Source: Allostella sp. ATCC 35155 (GTDB lineage Bacteria > Pseudomonadota > Alphaproteobacteria > ATCC43930 > Allostellaceae). Taken from it: a DNA stretch of 64,000 nucleotides. Both the position numbers and the translations under genes were made by a program. The stretch is from NCBI GenBank assembly GCA_006738865.1, contig AP019701.1, positions 2,724,001 through 2,788,000 on the forward strand, in the 5' to 3' direction. Positions 34,765 to 42,735 of the stretch are shown here, in pieces (within the stretch, counting starts at the first letter, position 1; each line of letters opens with the position of its first letter). The notes below the pieces were generated by a model. That model ran no database searches and was not told where the DNA came from. It worked only from the letters and a program-made list of their open reading frames with translations.

Positions 34765-35979
34765 CTAGATCGCCCCGGTAGCACGCAGGGCTTGAATACC
34801 CTCCGCATCGACCCCGATCCGGCCCAGGATTTCCGCCGTGTGCTCGCCGAGTTCGGGCGCCGGGGTACGGATCGCGCCCGGCGAGTCCGACAGGCGCGGC
34901 ACGACGTTGTGCATCGGCACGCTGCCCATGTCGCCGTCCGGCAGCTCCACGACGATGCCGCGCGCCTGCACATGCGGATCCTCGAGGAACTGGTCGATAT
35001 CGTAGATCGGCGCCGCCGTGACCTCGTGCTTCTCGAAATGCGCCATCACCTCGGCGAAGTCGCGGGCGGCGATGTAGTCGCGGATCGGCGCTTCCGCCTC
35101 GTCCGGGATCTTGATGCGGTCGGCATTGGTCCGGAACCGCGGATCCTGCGTCATGGCGGGGCGTCCCACCGCCGCATAGACCCGCTCGGCCATCGACTGG
35201 ATCGAGGCCGAGATCGCGACCCAGCGCCCGTCGCGGGTGCGGAAGGCGTTGCGCGGCGATGCCGTGCGCGACTGGCTGCCCGTGCGCTGCGGGATCTGCC
35301 CGGTCAGCTTGAACTGGGCCGCCTCGGGCCCGAGGATCGAGAAGATCGGATCGAGCAGTGGCAGGTCGATGACCTGGCCGTGGCCGGTGCTGTCGCGGTG
35401 CCGGAGCGCCACCATCACCGCATAGGCGCCGTAGAGGCCGGCGATCATGTCGGCGAGCGCCAGCGGCGGCAGTACCGGCGGCCGGTCGGGAAAGCCGTTC
35501 TTGGCCGCGAAGCCGGAAACGCCTTCGACCAGGGTGCCGAAGCCGGGCCGTTCGCGGTAGGGTCCGTCCTGGCCCCAGCCCGACACCCGCACCAGGATCA
35601 GCTCCGGTCGGATGGCGTGCAGGACGTCGGGGCCGAGGCCCATCTCCTCCAGCGTTCCGGGCCGGAAATTCTCGATCATGATGTCGGCCAGCGGCAGCAG
35701 GCGACGGAACAGGTCCATCCCCTCTTTCGTCCGCAGGCTGAGGGTCAGGCTCTTCTTGTTGCGGCCATAGACCTTCCAATGGACGCTGAGGCCCTGGGTG
35801 CGCCAATCGCGCAGCGGATCGCCCTTCTTCGGATCCTCGATCTTGATGACCTCGGCGCCATAGTCGGCCAGCTGCAGGCTGACCATGTTGCCGGCCACCA
35901 GCCGCGAAAGGTCGAGGACGACGAGGCCCTGCAGCGGCCCCTCGGCGTCGGGGCGGAACGGAATGCTGGGAATGCTCAC
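34765..35979 (-). CDS. CaiB/BaiF family CoA-transferase
   Basis: A 404-residue class III CoA-transferase moving CoA between carboxylic acids. The catalytic Asp is Asp167 in ALADMIAG. Other family marks are VVLDLSRLVAG near residue 20, NKKSLTLSL and the DPHVQARG segment toward the C-terminus. The start is a GTG at 35979 that overlaps the stop of the ABC ATPase gene by 4 bp, so translation is coupled to the importer. That suggests the importer's cargo is an organic acid activated by this enzyme (inference). Confidence 0.9.
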   Translation of the reverse strand: MSIPSIPFRPDAEGPLQGLVVLDLSRLVAGNMVSLQLADYGAEVIKIEDPKKGDPLRDWRTQGLSVHWKVYGRNKKSLTLSLRTKEGMDLFRRLLPLADIMIENFRPGTLEEMGLGPDVLHAIRPELILVRVSGWGQDGPYRERPGFGTLVEGVSGFAAKNGFPDRPPVLPPLALADMIAGLYGAYAVMVALRHRDSTGHGQVIDLPLLDPIFSILGPEAAQFKLTGQIPQRTGSQSRTASPRNAFRTRDGRWVAISASIQSMAERVYAAVGRPAMTQDPRFRTNADRIKIPDEAEAPIRDYIAARDFAEVMAHFEKHEVTAAPIYDIDQFLEDPHVQARGIVVELPDGDMGSVPMHNVVPRLSDSPGAIRTPAPELGEHTAEILGRIGVDAEGIQALRATGAI

Positions 35980-37073
35980 TCGACCGGCGCCTCATCGCCC
36001 GCGAACACCAGGGCCGCTCCCGGCGGCACATGAAGCTGGACCGCGCCGAGCGGCAGTTCGCGCGCCGTCTCGACACGCAGCAGCGTCGGCCCGATTTCCA
36101 GGTGATACATCCAGCGCGACCCGAGATAGCTGCGCTCGACGATGGTCGCCTCCAGCACCGAACCGTCGGCCGGCGCCGTCTCGCCCTGCGACAGGACGGC
36201 AATGCGTTCCGGCCGGATCGCGACGGTGACCCGCTGCCCCGACTGGATGCCGGGGCGGAGGCCGAGTTCGACCGTGCGCCCGCCATCCAGCCGGATGCGC
36301 AGCGCGTCGCCGGTGACGCCTTCGGCCGTGCCCTTGATGAAGTTGCTCGATCCGATGAAGTCGGCGACGAAGGGATCGGCCGGCTGCTCGTAGATGACCC
36401 GCGGCTGGTCGAGCTGGGCGATCCGCCCTTCCCGCATCACCGCGATGCGATCGGACAGCGCCAGCGCCTCGATCTGGTCGTGGGTGACGTAGATGGTGGT
36501 CAGGCCGACCTTCTTGGTGATCTGCGCCAGCCAGGTCCGCGCCCGCTCGCGCAGCTTGGCATCGAGGTTGGAGAGGGGTTCGTCGAGCAGCAGGATGGTC
36601 GGCCGGTAGACCAGCGTGCGGGCCAGCGCGACGCGCTGCTGCTGCCCGCCGGAGAGCTGGTGCGGATAGCGGCCGGCATAGGGCTGCATCTCGACCAGCG
36701 CCAGCGCCTCGTCCACCCGCGCCTGGCGCTCGGCGCCGCGAATCCGCCGCAGCTTCAGCGGATAGGCGCAGTTCTCGGCCACCGTCATGTGCGGCCAGAG
36801 CGCGTAGGACTGGAAGACGAGGCCGCAGTTGCGGCGCTCCGGCGGCAGGTAGGCGCCGGTGGCACCGTCGTAGAAGACGGTGTCGCCGACCCGGATCGAG
36901 CCGCCGTCCGGCCGGTCGAGGCCGGCGACGGCGGCCAGCGTCGTCGACTTGCCGCAGCCGGACGGGCCGAGCAGCGTCAGGAACTCCCCGTCCGCCACGG
37001 TGAGGTCGATATGGTCGACCGCCACCACCGACCCGAAGCGCTTCAGCAGCCCCTGGATGCGCACCTCAGCCAT
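35976..37073 (-). CDS. ABC transporter ATP-binding protein
   Basis: A 365-residue ATPase of the FbpC/PotA/MalK type. Walker A GPSGCGKST is at 36-44, the signature is LSGGQQQR, Walker B is ILLLDEP, and the H-loop is YVTHD. A C-terminal TOBE domain (about 280-365) is present. It powers the adjacent fused permease and overlaps its 3' end by 8 bp. The whole set reads binding protein, permease, ATPase, CoA-transferase on the minus strand. Confidence 0.93.
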   Translation of the reverse strand: MAEVRIQGLLKRFGSVVAVDHIDLTVADGEFLTLLGPSGCGKSTTLAAVAGLDRPDGGSIRVGDTVFYDGATGAYLPPERRNCGLVFQSYALWPHMTVAENCAYPLKLRRIRGAERQARVDEALALVEMQPYAGRYPHQLSGGQQQRVALARTLVYRPTILLLDEPLSNLDAKLRERARTWLAQITKKVGLTTIYVTHDQIEALALSDRIAVMREGRIAQLDQPRVIYEQPADPFVADFIGSSNFIKGTAEGVTGDALRIRLDGGRTVELGLRPGIQSGQRVTVAIRPERIAVLSQGETAPADGSVLEATIVERSYLGSRWMYHLEIGPTLLRVETARELPLGAVQLHVPPGAALVFAGDEAPVE

Positions 37074-38781
37074 AGATCTTCACTCCCAGGAGATGGCGGG
37101 CGCCATAGACGAAGATGAACGTCAGCAGGATCTGGAACGCCGCCAGCGCCGCGACCGGTCCGGCATCGCCCTGGATCCAGAAGCTGAGCAGCATCGTGCC
37201 GATGACCTCCGCACCCGGTGAGATCAGGAACACGGCCGCCGAGTACTCCCGGAAGAAGGCCACGAACAGGATCGCGAAGGTCGAGAACAGCGCCGGCTTG
37301 ATGAGCGGCATCAGGATGCGGGTCGCCGTCGTCCACCAGTCCGCCCCGACCGTGCGCGAGGCACGGTCCAGTTCGCGGCCGATCTGCAGCAGCATCGGCG
37401 ACATCGCGCCGAAGCCGGTCGGCAGGTAGCGCATGACGTAGGCCAGCACGAGGATCCAGATCGTGTTGTGCAGCAGCCCCAGCGGCGGGAACAGCAGCAT
37501 CGCCCACAGGAACCCGATGCCGGCGACCAGCCCCGGCACCGCACGGGGATACGTGGCGACGAACTCGAGCGCCCGGCCATAGCGGAATTCGGAACGGTGG
37601 ACGGTGATCGCCACCATCGCCACGAACAGCGTGCAGAGCGCCCCGCCGAAGACCGCGATACCGATCGTGTTGAGGATCGAGCGGATATAGGCGGGATAGG
37701 AGAAGATGAGCACGAAATGATCGAGCGTCAGCACCTCCCAGAACGGCAGCAGCGGGGTCAGGAAGCTGGTGACCGCGCGCAGGCCAACGCCGACGAGCGG
37801 GACGATGACGCCGGCCACGAGATAGAAGGCCATCCCGAAGAAGACGGGCCAGCGCCAGACGCCGAGATTGAGCACCCGCGGCCGCGCCGCCTTGCCGCCG
37901 AGCGTGACGAAGCGACCGGAATCGCGCAGCAGGCGCGCCTGCAGCCACAGCAGGAAGCTGACGATGGCGAGCAGCAGCGCCGCCGCCGCGCCGACCAGGC
38001 CATAGTCGGGCGTCGCCGCGTCGATGCCGTGCTCGTAGAGATAGGTCGTCAGGAACTCGTAGCCGGCGGGACGGCCGAACAGCAGCGGGATCGCCAGCAG
38101 TTCCAGCGCGACCGTGAAGTTCAGGATGACGGCGTAGACGATGGCCGGCCGCAGCAGCGGAATGCTGATCGACCACAGGGCCCGGAACGGGCTGGCGCCC
38201 GAGATGCGCGCGGCATCCTCGAGCGAGGGGTCGGCCGCCTGGGTCGAGGCGACGCAGAACAGGTAGGTGATCGGCGCCTGCGCGACGCCGCAGATGATCG
38301 CCATGCCGGTGATCGTGTAGAGGTCCCACGGCTGGTCGCCGAACGCCTGGGCGAGCGACAGCGTGATGTAGCCGGACGGGCCGTACATGACGCTGAACCC
38401 GAAGCCCAGCACCAGATGCGAGATGTAGAGCGGCCAGATCAGGACCTCACCGATCAGGGCGCGTCCCGGCATGTTGGTGCGCCCGAGAACGATGGCGGCG
38501 ACGACGCCGATCAGCGTGCCGATGATGGTGGTCAGCGCGCCCAGCGCCAGCGTGTTCCAGATGACGCGCAGGAACTGCGCGCTGCCGAACAGCTTGACGT
38601 AATTGTCGAGCGAGAGGACGCCCGCACCGTCATAGAGCGGCCGGTCGCTGAAGGACTGATAGAGGATCGGGATCAGCGGGGTGGCGACCAGCGCGAGCGT
38701 CAGGCCAGCGATGCCCCACTGCGCAAAACGGTCCCGCCCCGGCACGAGCGCCGGGGCGGGAGTTGCCGTCATCGACGACAT
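37066..38781 (-). CDS. ABC transporter fused permease (FbpB-like)
   Basis: A 571-residue membrane protein formed by two binding-protein-dependent permease halves in one chain, with about 12 helices. Each half has an EAA-type loop: LEDAARISGASPFRALWSI in the first, LDRASRTVGADWWTTATRI in the second. Fused permeases of this kind occur in iron(III), thiamine and 2-aminoethylphosphonate or organic-anion importers. A second in-frame ATG lies three codons downstream (38772); neither has a strong ribosome site. It follows the binding-protein gene by 14 bp. Confidence 0.92.
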   Translation of the reverse strand: MSSMTATPAPALVPGRDRFAQWGIAGLTLALVATPLIPILYQSFSDRPLYDGAGVLSLDNYVKLFGSAQFLRVIWNTLALGALTTIIGTLIGVVAAIVLGRTNMPGRALIGEVLIWPLYISHLVLGFGFSVMYGPSGYITLSLAQAFGDQPWDLYTITGMAIICGVAQAPITYLFCVASTQAADPSLEDAARISGASPFRALWSISIPLLRPAIVYAVILNFTVALELLAIPLLFGRPAGYEFLTTYLYEHGIDAATPDYGLVGAAAALLLAIVSFLLWLQARLLRDSGRFVTLGGKAARPRVLNLGVWRWPVFFGMAFYLVAGVIVPLVGVGLRAVTSFLTPLLPFWEVLTLDHFVLIFSYPAYIRSILNTIGIAVFGGALCTLFVAMVAITVHRSEFRYGRALEFVATYPRAVPGLVAGIGFLWAMLLFPPLGLLHNTIWILVLAYVMRYLPTGFGAMSPMLLQIGRELDRASRTVGADWWTTATRILMPLIKPALFSTFAILFVAFFREYSAAVFLISPGAEVIGTMLLSFWIQGDAGPVAALAAFQILLTFIFVYGARHLLGVKIYG

Positions 38782-38795
38782 CGGAGGTCAGGGCC

Positions 38796-39902
38796 TCAGT
38801 TGGCGCTGAAGACCTTCTTCCACTTCGCCTGGAACTCCGGCCCCTTGGCGACGATGTCGGGATCGTAGTCGACGATCACGAGGTTCTGCTCGCCGCCGGC
38901 TTCCTTGGCGACCTTGCTGAAGGTGTAGCGCGGCACCTCGTCGTCCTTCACGTCGGCGCGATAGGGCGTCAGGCCGCCCTTGCCGAACGCCACCTGCCCC
39001 TCGTGCGAGAGGATGTGGTCCAGCATCAGCTTGGCCGAATTGACGTTGGTCGCGCCCTTGGCGATGCCCATGCCGCGGATGATGATCGGCGTACCGTCCG
39101 TCGGGAAGGCCCAGCCGAGGATCTTCGCCCGTGCCGGGTCGTTGAGGCGGGGATAGAGCACGATCGCGGAGACGAAGTAGCCGGCGACGTATTCGCCCGC
39201 GGTGATCTTCTCGACCATCGGGCCGGCGCTGCCTTCGGGCCGCACGACCTTGCCGAGCTGCTCGAACATGTTCCAGGCCTTGTCGCCGTTCTTCTTGACG
39301 TAGGCCCAGTTGATCGCGAGGCCGAACGCCTCGGTGCCGGCATTGTAGGTCGTGATCTTGTTCTTGTAGCGGGCTGGGGCCGACGCGGCCATCTTCGCCA
39401 GGTCGGCGACGCTCTTGGGCGCCTGCGCCGCCGGGATCAGCACCTTGTTGTAGACAATGACCATCGGGTCGGCGGAGACGCTGTAGAGGCCCTTCCGCGG
39501 CTTGCTCCAGTCGGGAACCTTGGAGGATTCCGGCGACTCGTACTCCATCAACTCGCCGCGGGCGACGAACTGCAGCCACTTGTCGACGGCGCCGTTGATC
39601 ATGAGATCGCCGGAGCGCGCGCCCGACGCCTTTTCGGCATAGTAGCGCTCGAACACCTCGCCGGAACCGAGATCCAGCGTCTGGACGTCGATCCAGGGGT
39701 ACTTCTTCTTGAAGCCCTCGATCACCGGCTTCCAGTTGTATTCGGCCATGATCGAATAAACGACGAGGCGATTCTCCTTCTTGGAGCCCTCGACGATCTG
39801 CGAATAGTCCTTCGGATAATAGTCCGGAAGGGTCTGCGCGCCGGCGGCGGGCGCCAGCGCGAGGGCGGCCGTGAGCACGGCCGGCGCCAGGAACATCTTC
39901 AT
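38796..39902 (-). CDS. ABC transporter substrate-binding protein
   Basis: A 368-residue periplasmic binding protein with a signal peptide ending at AGAQT (about residues 22-26). The mature part is of the Fe(3+)/thiamine-type class II fold (NRLVVYSIMAEYNWKPVIEG). The tyrosine pair that binds Fe3+ in FbpA is not clearly preserved, so another anion is possible. GGAGG lies about 10 nt before the ATG at 39902. It heads the four-gene operon with the permease, ATPase and CoA-transferase. Confidence 0.9.
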   Translation of the reverse strand: MKMFLAPAVLTAALALAPAAGAQTLPDYYPKDYSQIVEGSKKENRLVVYSIMAEYNWKPVIEGFKKKYPWIDVQTLDLGSGEVFERYYAEKASGARSGDLMINGAVDKWLQFVARGELMEYESPESSKVPDWSKPRKGLYSVSADPMVIVYNKVLIPAAQAPKSVADLAKMAASAPARYKNKITTYNAGTEAFGLAINWAYVKKNGDKAWNMFEQLGKVVRPEGSAGPMVEKITAGEYVAGYFVSAIVLYPRLNDPARAKILGWAFPTDGTPIIIRGMGIAKGATNVNSAKLMLDHILSHEGQVAFGKGGLTPYRADVKDDEVPRYTFSKVAKEAGGEQNLVIVDYDPDIVAKGPEFQAKWKKVFSAN

Positions 39903-40077
39903 GGGGGGCTTTCCTCCAGATTCCAGTTTCGAACTCGCTGGAACGATCGGCACCAATAGAGCCCAACCGCCGGCTCCGGGCAATTCCTCCGTTCCCGGAG
40001 GCGCCGGTCGGGGTTCCGTTTCCGGCCCCTCCATGCCATCAGGTCGATCCGACGATCAACCCCGGAGGAACCGGCGC

Positions 40078-41268
40078 ATGGCGATGATCACCCTGTCCAA
40101 GCCCCTCGACCTGCTCGGCGCGGCATGGATCCCGGACGACCCGCAGGGCGACATCGTCGCGGCCGGCCCGCAGGAGATCGTGCTGGTCGAGGACAACGGC
40201 GACACCGTCACGTTCGGCGGCACCTTCGCGTTGGTCGGCGGCGTTCCCGTCGGCGGCAGTGTCGACAGCCTCTCGGAGGCCGGTGCCGAGATCGGCTATC
40301 AGGCGACCGGGCTGGCCGCCGACTACGCCGACCTGCTGCCGCTCGTGCAGGCCGCGGCCGAATCGGGAGACGGGTTCCCCCTTCTCGCCTACCTGCTGCG
40401 CGGTGCGGACACGCTGATCGGCAGCGGCGGCGACGACCGGCTGGTCGGACTCGACGGCGACGACACGGTCGTCGGCGGCAGCGGCGACGACGACGTCAAC
40501 GGCAATACCGGCGACGACCTCGTCCATGGCAACAGCGGTGCCGACTTCGTGCGCGGCGGCCAGGGTGCCGACCTCGTCTATGGCGGCAACGGCGACGACT
40601 GGCACGTCAACGGCAACATCGGCCGGGACACCGTCTATGGCGACTGGGGGCAGACGCCCGGCAACGACACGGTCTTCGGCGGGCAGGGCGATGACCTCCT
40701 ATACGGGGACTTCGGCCAATACGGGCTCCCCGGCGGCGACGACTGGCTCGACGGCAACCTCGGCAACGACAGCATTCTCGGCGAGGCGGGCAGCGACACG
40801 GTTCTGGGTGGCGCGGGCGACGACTATCTCGCCGGCGAGGAAGGAACGGACTTGCTGTTCGGCGGCGACGGGCGGGACACGCTGGTGGGTGGAAACGGGG
40901 TGCCGGGAGCCGTCGACCCGGCGCCCGATACGCTCGATGGCGGCTCCGGCGACGATGCCTTGATCGCCGATGGCGGGGACGACCTCCTCCGGGGCGGGGA
41001 AGGTCTCGATCTCTTCGTTCTCGACGATTCTGGCGGTACCGATCGGATCGCCGACTTCTCGCCCGGCATCGACCGGTTGTTCCTAGCGCAGGGCCTGAAC
41101 GGCCTCGACTTCGACGGTGGGTCGATCTTCGCGGTCTTCTCGCAGCGCCTTGCCGGCGATGGCGACGGCGGCACGATCATCGACCTCGGCGCGGGCAACG
41201 CGGTGATCCTGGAGGGAGTGCAGCCCGGCGTGCTGACGGCGGCCGACTTCTACCTGTTCGCGACCTGA
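40078..41268 (+). CDS. RTX calcium-binding repeat protein 1
   Basis: A 396-residue protein with about ten RTX nonapeptides (GGxGxDxUx) between residues 110 and 330, for example GGSGDDDVNG and GGQGADLVYG. These form a Ca2+-loaded beta roll. The first 105 residues are a separate beta-rich domain, and the last 70 (TDRIADFSPGIDRLFL onward) are the usual C-terminal cap that carries type I secretion signals. No N-terminal signal peptide is present, as expected for such export, but no type I transporter gene is in the window. GGAGG lies 9 nt before the ATG. It is a paralogue of the gene at 41783. Confidence 0.88.
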   Translation: MAMITLSKPLDLLGAAWIPDDPQGDIVAAGPQEIVLVEDNGDTVTFGGTFALVGGVPVGGSVDSLSEAGAEIGYQATGLAADYADLLPLVQAAAESGDGFPLLAYLLRGADTLIGSGGDDRLVGLDGDDTVVGGSGDDDVNGNTGDDLVHGNSGADFVRGGQGADLVYGGNGDDWHVNGNIGRDTVYGDWGQTPGNDTVFGGQGDDLLYGDFGQYGLPGGDDWLDGNLGNDSILGEAGSDTVLGGAGDDYLAGEEGTDLLFGGDGRDTLVGGNGVPGAVDPAPDTLDGGSGDDALIADGGDDLLRGGEGLDLFVLDDSGGTDRIADFSPGIDRLFLAQGLNGLDFDGGSIFAVFSQRLAGDGDGGTIIDLGAGNAVILEGVQPGVLTAADFYLFAT

Positions 41269-41560
41269 TCCGCCCGCCGGCGGAAGAGCCCCCAGGTGAG
41301 CCGCTGCTCGGCTCCCCCCGGCGCGGTATGAGCGGCCGGCGCGGACCAGAGCAGGTCGAATGTCGCGCCCAGCCGCTCCGCCAGTCGCGCGGCGCCGGAG
41401 CGAACGACCGGCAGGCCGCTGCACCGCTCGCGACCATCCGGCGCGAAGGTGGCGAGGACGACGAAGCTGCCGGTCACGGTCGCGGCTCTGTCTCGTACCA
41501 GCTGACCATCGTCTCCGGCTTGGTCGCGCAGATCGTCTGCCAATGGGTCTGCCGTTCCAT
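41250..41560 (-). pseudogene. class I SAM methyltransferase with internal deletion
   Basis: The ATG at 41560 (GAGGGAGGAG just upstream) opens a 28-codon frame whose THWQTICATKPETMVSW matches the usual start of a small methyltransferase family. It stops at 41474. In another frame the sequence continues as FVVLATFAPDGRERCSGLP, the C-terminal signature of the same family, through to a stop at 41250. The SAM-binding middle, roughly 110 codons, is missing. The simplest reading is an internal deletion that also shifted the frame. The 3' end overlaps RTX gene 1 by 19 bp. Confidence 0.72.
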
Positions 41561-41782
41561 CTCCTCCCTCGCTCCATGCCTGCCACATCGTAGCAGCTCG
41601 CGGCGCGGCGGTTTCTCAGCCGAGCGTGATCGAGAAGTTCAAGCCGCGCGCCGCAGTCGATATGGTGGGGGGCATGGATCGGACGCCAGGGCCCGGCGGC
41701 CGCATCGATCGAGCAACACGCACAAGGGTGGGGGCGGGCGCGAGCGCCACCCCAATTCCCCACGCACCGCCGGAGGCAGCAT
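41561..41782. other. intergenic region upstream of RTX gene 2
   Basis: 222 bp between the methyltransferase pseudogene and RTX gene 2. It should contain the RTX 2 promoter. I see no clear promoter pair, only short GC-rich inverted stretches around 41728-41750 (gtgggggcg/cgccaccc). Confidence 0.45.
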
Positions 41783-42706
41783 ATGGGTACGTTCACCGCC
41801 TACAGTTCCGTCAACCTGCTGTCCGGCGACTTCTGGTACGGCTCCCCAGAGTATGTCAACGTCGGATTTGATCTGACGAAGGTCTTTTTCGAAGAGCCTG
41901 ACCTGTCAACAGCAGAATGGTTCGGAAATTTCGTTCTCGACCAAGACAATTTCGTCGGCGGGACAATAGAATCCTACTTACTTCGGGACTGGCAGGGGCT
42001 CTACCTCTTCGAAGGTACGGGATTTTCGATTGATTCACTGACCTACATCGACCGCCTGCAGGCCGACGACTCCTTCGGCATGGTCGCCGCTACCTTTGCC
42101 GGCAACGACGAGCTGCTCGGCAGCGGCGCCGACGACACGCTGGTCGGCATGGACGGGAACGACGTCGTCAACGGCAATGCCGGCAATGACGACCTCAACG
42201 GCAACCAGGGCGACGACCTCGTCACCGGCGGTGCCGGCGCCGACTATGTCCGCGGCGGCCAGGGCAACGACGTGGTGCGCGGCGGCGCGGATTCGGACTG
42301 GCACGTCAACGGCAGCTTGGGCGACGATCTCGTCTACGGCGACCTCGGCGACGATACCTGCTTCGGCGGCCAGGGCAACGACCAGGTGTTCGGCGGCGAC
42401 GGCAACGACTGGATCAGCGGCGATCTCGGCAGCGACACCCTGTCGGGCGGCTCCGGCGCCGACCGCTTCGTCTTCCGCTCCGGCGCCGGCACCGACCGCA
42501 TCGCCGACTTCTCCTCGGCCGAGGGGGACCGGCTGGAGCTCGAGGCCGGTCTCAACGGCACCGGCATCGACAGCTTCGCCGAACTCCAGGCGCGGATGAC
42601 GGCCGGCGCCGAGGGAACCCTGATCGACCTCGGCGACGGCAACAGCCTGCTGATCCAGGGCGTGCAGCCGGCGGGCCTGTCCGCCGCCGACGTGATATTC
42701 TTCTGA
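41783..42706 (+). CDS. RTX calcium-binding repeat protein 2
   Basis: A 307-residue RTX protein. Residues 1-95 form a unique N-terminal domain (aromatic and acidic, with FGNFVLDQDNF). Residues 105-235 hold seven or so GGxGxDxUx repeats, and the last 65 residues form the cap with TDRIADFSSAEGDRLELE. It shares with RTX 1 the order VRGGQG, then DWHVNG, then a cap ending in LTAADFY/LSAADVI, so the two are paralogues. GGAGG is 6 nt before the ATG. The N-terminal coding part is visibly AT-richer than the rest of the window. The ligase gene follows after 29 bp. Confidence 0.87.
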   Translation: MGTFTAYSSVNLLSGDFWYGSPEYVNVGFDLTKVFFEEPDLSTAEWFGNFVLDQDNFVGGTIESYLLRDWQGLYLFEGTGFSIDSLTYIDRLQADDSFGMVAATFAGNDELLGSGADDTLVGMDGNDVVNGNAGNDDLNGNQGDDLVTGGAGADYVRGGQGNDVVRGGADSDWHVNGSLGDDLVYGDLGDDTCFGGQGNDQVFGGDGNDWISGDLGSDTLSGGSGADRFVFRSGAGTDRIADFSSAEGDRLELEAGLNGTGIDSFAELQARMTAGAEGTLIDLGDGNSLLIQGVQPAGLSAADVIFF

Positions 42707-42735
42707 GCGGCGGGCGCGCGGACCCGGCTCGCCCG

